Below, one piece after another: positions 59,081-64,000 of a stretch of 64,000 bases of DNA. Position 1 is the stretch's first letter; each line of letters starts with the position of its first letter. Source of the stretch: Bromus sterilis (Eukaryota; Streptophyta; Magnoliopsida; Poales; Poaceae); the NCBI GenBank assembly GCA_950022295.1, contig OX465596.1, forward strand, positions 212,505,501 through 212,569,500. Direction: 5' to 3'. The translations under genes were made by a program, and so were the position numbers. The notes beneath the pieces were generated by a model. That model saw only the letters and a list, made by a program, of their open reading frames with translations. It ran no database searches and was not told the origin of the DNA.

Positions 59081-59171
59081 CGAGTGTTGGCGCAGTGGCA
59101 ATGGGACTGGATGCAGCGCAGCTAGTCGAGGGTTCGAACCCCGACGGAGGCAATAAGCCCCCCCTTTTTTC
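59081..59171 (+). ncRNA. tRNA-like pol III transcription unit candidate inside K
   Basis: A box TGGCGCAGTGG (59088-59098) fits the TRGCNNAGYNGG consensus, and the B box GGTTCGAACC (59131-59140) is canonical; the gap is 32 nt. A T6 terminator lies at 59166-59171. The predicted RNA is about 85-90 nt. The outer ends do not pair as an acceptor stem, so it is not a functional tRNA. A tRNA pseudogene or a SINE head is more likely. Confidence 0.5.
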
Positions 59172-61092
59172 CTTTTGTGTGGGAGGCTGACCACTGGGCC
59201 AGCCTGGTCAGTGGCTCAAGCCATAGTGGCCTTGCTGGGCTCAGCCCAGCAGCCCTTGTCAGCCCCACGGCTTGCTGGGCCAGAATTGTCCGAGGCCATC
59301 CCAGAGAGGCTGAGCCCTTTTCTTTTTTCCTTTTCTTTTGTATTTCTTTTCTTTTTATTTTCCAAATTAGATTTGAATTCAAATTCAAATTGGGATCTGG
59401 ACTTTTGAACTTGCCACCCCAAACATTGTCATGCTATATATGTTTTTGGGGTAGCTTCACCCACTGACCAGCGTGGTGAGGTCTATTTTGCACCTTGCCC
59501 CCTCTAATATTTGAGGTGTGGTAATTTTGCAATGCATCAAGTGCAATTTTGGGCCTTTTCAAAATGCATCAAGTGCAATTTTGCACTCATCCCCCTAAGC
59601 TCCAGCTGAAATTGCAACTGTGTTTGCAAATTCAAATGGTACCATGTTATATATTGCAATGGTGATGTCCTCTTGAGATTTTGAGCAACTCTTTGGACAA
59701 GGTGTGACCACCTCAACCAGGATCAATCTATCTTTCCCTGATTGCATCATTTCATCTTCAGTGCATTTTGAGATGATGATCATCAGTCCTTTTCAAGTTG
59801 GTTTTGTGTCATCTTAAAATCATCTTTCTTCAAATTCAGCCCCTATCATATTGTCATATGCAAAGTGGCCGGATTCCAACTATTGTTGCACCTTCCTTGT
59901 GTCAATTTCACCGGCACTACTCCGACTCCGGAATCGATGATTACTTTTCACGTTGTTTTATTTATGTTATATGCATTGTTGATCATGCCATGTTGACATG
60001 ATACCTACACCAAAAATAAGGCTAAGACCAAAGCCATCTTCACGTAAATAAATTGCATATGAAGTTGTTGACGTGTCGTCACCACCTTCATTTAAAACTG
60101 ACTAGATAGGGTCACATCATGTAAACTAAACTTGCTCATACCATCCTTGCATGTGCATTGTACCTGTTACTTACTTGTGTGCCTTTTCCTTGTCGGTACC
60201 TTACGTTAGCACCTGAGACTGCCGAGGAGACTTACGTGGAGATTTCCGACACTGAGCCCGAGGACCCTGCTGCGTCTGCTTCGACGACCAATTACCCAGG
60301 CAAGGGGAAGATTCATACCATTACTTGATACCTTTCTGCCTACCTGCTTAGCTGTAGCCTAGAACGTTTGCTTGATCCTATCCACTTTGACTATGCCACC
60401 TTCAAAAACCAAATAGCCATGATCCCCACGTCCCAGCAAAACATTGTATTGCTCAGTTACCGCTGCTCAGCCATTGCTTAGCATGAGTAGGAAAACTTGC
60501 TGCTTACCCTATTCTATGGTTTGGGATATCATGTTATTTAAAGAAGTTGGTTTATATTTATTATTGATGATGTTAAATTTATACTTGACGAAGGATGGGA
60601 GACCAGGCTGTTCCCGCCAGGTGTTTTGTTCCATTTGAGTCACCCAGGTCCCGAGTTCCGGGTATTGTGTTTCTTGACGAGTGTGCCTAATCGTGTGTGG
60701 GATTCTATGGGGTCCCCTTGTCTTACCTACCTAGCTTCGTACAGTTCTAGTGGTGGCCCGAGCTGATTTACTATTTGCAATGTGTGTGTGCTGGTGGTAC
60801 CCCAGTTGTTTACAAACCACCTTGGGCCAGGAGGACCTGTGCCTTGGCTGGCCCACCTTTGACCGGCGAGGGCCCGGTCCTCATGTGAGGTTTAACCGGT
60901 AACCCAAACCCTGTTGATACGGAAGAGGCCGATCTGAGAGCGTGGACATATTTTGGATTGGATGTCGACTGCCCGGTGGCCACCCGGAATTGTGTGTTGT
61001 TAGTTAGAGGGACTCTGACGCTCCGGAGTTTCAGGCGCTTACTTAGCCAAGTGGAAACCGGGCGTACATGCGAAGCCTAAGATGGGCAGTTG

Positions 61093-61150
61093 GTACACCC
61101 CTGCAGGGTTAAATCTTTTCGAAAAGTCGTGTCCGCGGTTATGGATGACT
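61093..61150 (+). repeat. Shared LTR palindrome block, copy in K
   Basis: GTACACCCCTGCAGGGTTAA, then CTTTTCGAAAAG (61115-61126, a perfect palindrome), then TCGTGTCCGCGGTTATGGA. Both arms of the palindrome differ from the E/G copies in a compensating way. Confidence 0.75.
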
Positions 61151-61938
61151 TGAGACCTACTCCTTGTTCATAGAATAACATCAATCTGACTCATAATTAA
61201 AAACTTGCCTACCGTGTGAGTGCCTTGGTTGCTTTTCTTCGTCCAGGGGGGACCGAGAGAAGATCCAGGTTGTGTTATGCTTGACATAAGTAGGTGATTA
61301 GTGGACCTATGACACGATGTCACGTGCTATTCTTCGACCTTACCCCTATTCTAATAGAACGATAGCCACCATATATGCTAGTGCGGCTGCTACCTTTACC
61401 TTTATCTTGTCTTATCGTAGGAAGTCAGTTATCCTGTAATGATATAATCTCACCCCTGTTTTACTTTTGTGATTTTACTGTTTTGCCTGATCGGCCGCTG
61501 CAGTGGAGTACTTCCTTGACCCGAGCTCCGGACGATACTTCGTGGAGGTGCCCCCGGAGGATGACGATGAGATCGACCTCGTTCAGTAGATCCTACAGTT
61601 AGGCTTCGACGATCGTGGGTGGACTTTTTATGTGCAGCCCTCTCTAGGGAAATTTGGCTTTTGACCGTACTCGGTCGTGTTTGTCTTCCGCTTGTCGCAT
61701 GATGTACTGTTGGGTCCACGGACCTCTGAGATGATGTAATAATTATCCAATGGCGATGTACGCCTTGGACTTTATATATTGTGTCCTAGTTAAGGTTCTT
61801 CGTTCTTATACTTGTTGTTGAGAATCCGGCAGCGACACGAGTGCGAGTGTCGTGAGTCGGTGGCTCTTTATGCGCTACTAACTTGAGCGGGACGCGAAAG
61901 CGATTAACTCGAGTTAGCACCGCATCGGGGGCCTTACA

Positions 61939-64000
61939 ATCATGTCATCAACATAGAGAAGAAGAAGAGTGTGACCACGAGGAGAACAGTGAACAAACAG
62001 GGCTGGATCATGATCACTGGGGGAGAAACCAGCAGCAGTGACTACAGAAGCAAAGTGCTCAAACCAGGCACGAGGGGCCTTCTTGAGGCCATAGAGAGAG
62101 CGACGAAGACGGAAAACCATGCCATCTGTAATAGAATACTCAGGTGGTGGTTCCATATAAACCTCCTCAAGCAACTCACCATTAAGAAAGGAATTCTTGA
62201 CATCAAGCTGAGACACAGACCAATGGCGAACAGAGGCCACGGCGAGAAGAGTCCGAACTATGGTCATGTGAGCCACCGGAGCAAACGTCTCATCATAATC
62301 ACGACCATTCTCCTGCTGAAAGCCACGAGCTACAAGATGAGCTTTGTAGCGCTCAAGTGTCCCATCAGAACAAGTCTTAACCTTATAGACCCACTTACAC
62401 GTGATCGGCCGAATCTGAGGAGGAAGAGGAACAATCTCCCAAGTGCCGGTGCGCTCAAGCGCATCAATCTCCTCAGCCATGGAGAGTTGCCATTCAGGAT
62501 GGACAACAACCTCACGGTAAGTGGTCGGCTCGGGAATGGCCAAGACACTGTAGGTAGCAGGATCATTAGGATCTAATACTTTAGGAGGAGGACAAGGCCG
62601 GGGACGAAGAGTATAAGATGGTGGAGGAGGTGGTGCACCAGAAGGAGAGTGTGCATTAGAGGACTCGGAAACAACACGAGAACGCCGAGTATAGTGAAAA
62701 GGGAAGGTAGGAGGAGAAGGGCTAACATGAGAAGGCGGAGGTGAGGGAAGCAGTGGGGAAGAGGGTGCAGAGGACGACGATGAAGAAGAAGAGGATAGAG
62801 TCAGAGTAGATGGAACCGAAGGCGGAGGAGACGGTACCGGATCAAAAAGAGCAGGAGGAGAGGGATCATGAGGAATCGAGGGAGGAGAATCAGGAAAGAG
62901 GAGAAAAGACAGATCCTCTGTAGCAAACGAGGTCGAACGCGGATAAAAGGGGCGAGACTCATCAAAAGTCACATCTTGAGAAATACGCATCCGACGGGCC
63001 ACCGGATCCCAACAGCGATATCCCTTATGCTCATCACTGTATTCGAGAAAGACACACTCAATAGACTGGGCGGATAGTTTGGTGCGTTCGCGAGGAGCAA
63101 GAAGAACAAAGCAAACACAACCAAATGATCGAAGCATAGAATAATCAGGCGAGCGATCGGAAAGGCACTCAAGAGGAATGGCACCCTGAAGAGCGGCAGA
63201 GGGCTGAATATTAATGAGATAGGCATAAGTAGAGACAACCTCAGCCCAGAAGTGAGGGGGAAGAGAAGTGGCGATCATTAACGCATGGTCCGTCTCAAGA
63301 AGGTTACGATGCTTGCGCTCAGCCACGCCATTCTGAGCATGATCACCAGGACAAGAGAACTGAGCAAGAGTACCCTGCTCAGCAGGAACTCCACGCAACA
63401 TCTTGGAGATATACTCTCCAGCAGAGTCAGCACAGAACACACAAATAGGCGTAGAAAACTGAGTGTGAACCATGGCAGCAAAACGCTGATATATGGATAG
63501 GACCTCACTACGAGATGACATAAAGTAGATCCAAGTGTATCGAGAGAAGTCGTCTATAAAAATAATATAGTAACGATGACCACGCTTTGAGGCAAAAGGA
63601 GCGGGACCCCACACTTCAGAGTGAACAAGGTCGAAAGGACGCTGAGACACAATCTCGCTATGAGGGTAAGGCAACTGGATCTGTTTGCCAAGGCGACAAC
63701 CCAGACAGTCTAGAGAGACACCACCGGAGACGGATCCGAGAAGACCACGTCGAACTAGAGAGGAGAGACGAGAGCCACATAGGTGACCAAGTCGGTGATG
63801 CCACTTCTGAAAAGAGCTGGTAGATAAGGCAGTAGAGGAGGGGGAACTGGCAGTGGTAGCAGCGGAAGGAAGATGAAGACAGTCAAGTTCCCAAAGACCC
63901 TGAGAGTCACGGTGACGGGGACTTGCACCTAGTAAAGAACCAGTGCGACGGTCGAGAACAGAACAAGAGTCAAAGTCAAGAATGACCCAACAACCAGAGT
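61939..64000 (-). pseudogene. H pol, first part in window: GAG-pre-integrase, integrase, start of RT
   Basis: The frame is open from the window edge to the K insertion. In order: HHRLGHLCGSRLSSL and CLGC (zinc-binding region, about 63815-63690); the integrase core with FIDDFSRYTWIYF, FCADSAGEYISKML and NGVAERKHRNLLET, which supply the D, D and E; a serine/proline-rich linker (about 62900-62600); and RT from WQLSMAEEIDALERTGTWEI to LLLYVDDM at 61944. All three integrase catalytic residues are present. Gag and protease should lie beyond 64000. Only the K insertion breaks it in this window. Confidence 0.92.

Larger units (their letters stand above)
57315..61938 (+). mobile_element. K: solo LTR of 4,624 bp with target duplication ATCAT
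   Basis: Begins TGTAACAGCCAGTG, ends GGGGGCCTTACA, and is flanked on both sides by ATCAT (57310-57314 and 61939-61943). No internal region, primer site or second LTR is present, so it is a solo LTR left by recombination. Layout matches C's LTR on the plus strand: AT-rich start, GC-rich middle (57840-59000), AT-rich end with the palindrome block, which suggests plus orientation. LTRs of 4-5 kb, often solo, recall the Triticeae Sukkula group; this needs a search. Short ORFs on both strands in the GC-rich part are not called as genes. Confidence 0.9.
54291..64000 (-). mobile_element. Element G: non-autonomous partner of E, minus strand, cut by H
   Basis: G uses the LTR ending at 54290 as its 3' LTR. 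Its own short interior (54291-55490) and 5' LTR (55491-56245) follow; the LTR is then interrupted by copia H and should resume beyond the window. The interior has a primer site for initiator methionine tRNA, a leader with a probable intron and one ORF, but no gag-pol. LTR identity with E combined with a different interior is the mark of a non-autonomous derivative. Confidence 0.7.
56246..64000 (-). mobile_element. Element H: copia with a 121-bp LTR, interrupted by solo LTR K
   Basis: 3' LTR 56246-56366, polypurine tract, and a pol frame open from 56379 to 57314 and again from 61939 to the window edge, broken only by K. The 5' LTR lies beyond 64000. Very short LTRs of this kind occur in several small plant copia lineages. 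It is inserted in G's 5' LTR. Confidence 0.9.

Noticed and set aside
57387..59470. Several ORFs in solo LTR K, possible captured gene
   Set aside because: All lie between clean LTR ends with a target duplication; none has a recognisable domain or extends across the section.
61971..62576. 201-codon plus-strand ORF opposite H pol
   Set aside because: It is a shadow of the copia RT frame, which carries clear motifs on the minus strand.

Overview
The window looks like intergenic DNA from a large grass genome, most likely a Triticeae species (wheat, barley, rye or a relative). I find no ordinary host gene. Almost every base can be assigned to nested LTR retrotransposons. The Triticeae placement is inference from family resemblance: an Angela/WIS/BARE-type copia LTR (element F), Athila-lineage LTRs beginning TGATACGTCCC (I and J), Ty3/gypsy chromoviruses with LTRs of 3.6-3.8 kb (C and E), and a Tat-like gypsy with an antisense ORF (B). 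No database search was possible, so family names are provisional and the element letters are local labels.

Layout. J (minus strand, Athila-like, gag and protease only) is the oldest host visible, at 19731-33448. B (minus strand, Tat-like, antisense ORF) is inserted in J's left LTR and fills 12490-19725, continuing left of the window. A (minus strand, unusual ORF) is inserted in B and occupies 1-4299 plus an LTR fragment at 12377-12489. C (plus strand, gypsy chromovirus, 4300-12376) is inserted in A's LTR; C's 5' end and part of A were later lost. I (plus strand, gag-like, no pol, 22705-30992, target duplication CTTGG) is inserted in J. J's right LTR is cut at 33448 by a minus-strand gypsy compound with three LTRs and two different internal regions: LTR 33449-37140, gag-pol 37141-41329 (E), shared LTR 41330-54290, a short non-autonomous internal region 54291-55490 (G), and LTR 55491 onward. 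F (minus strand, copia, 42319-51502, target duplication TATGG) sits in the shared LTR. H (minus strand, copia with 121-bp LTRs, from 56246 past the window end) sits in G's LTR. K, a 4,624-bp solo LTR (57315-61938, target duplication ATCAT), sits inside H's reverse transcriptase.

How the parts relate. Autonomous-type (C, E, F, H) and non-autonomous (B, G, I, J) elements lie side by side. G shares its LTR with the gag-pol element E but carries an unrelated ORF behind a probable leader intron, which suggests parasitic mobilisation. I and J lack pol but share a 3' region with a hydrophobic micro-ORF, an antisense ORF and a G-rich hairpin. B carries an array of small hairpins with loops of GNRA type and stem covariation. 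LTRs of C, E/G and K share a block with a compensated palindrome. All gag-pol frames are broken except H's, which appears open apart from the K insertion.
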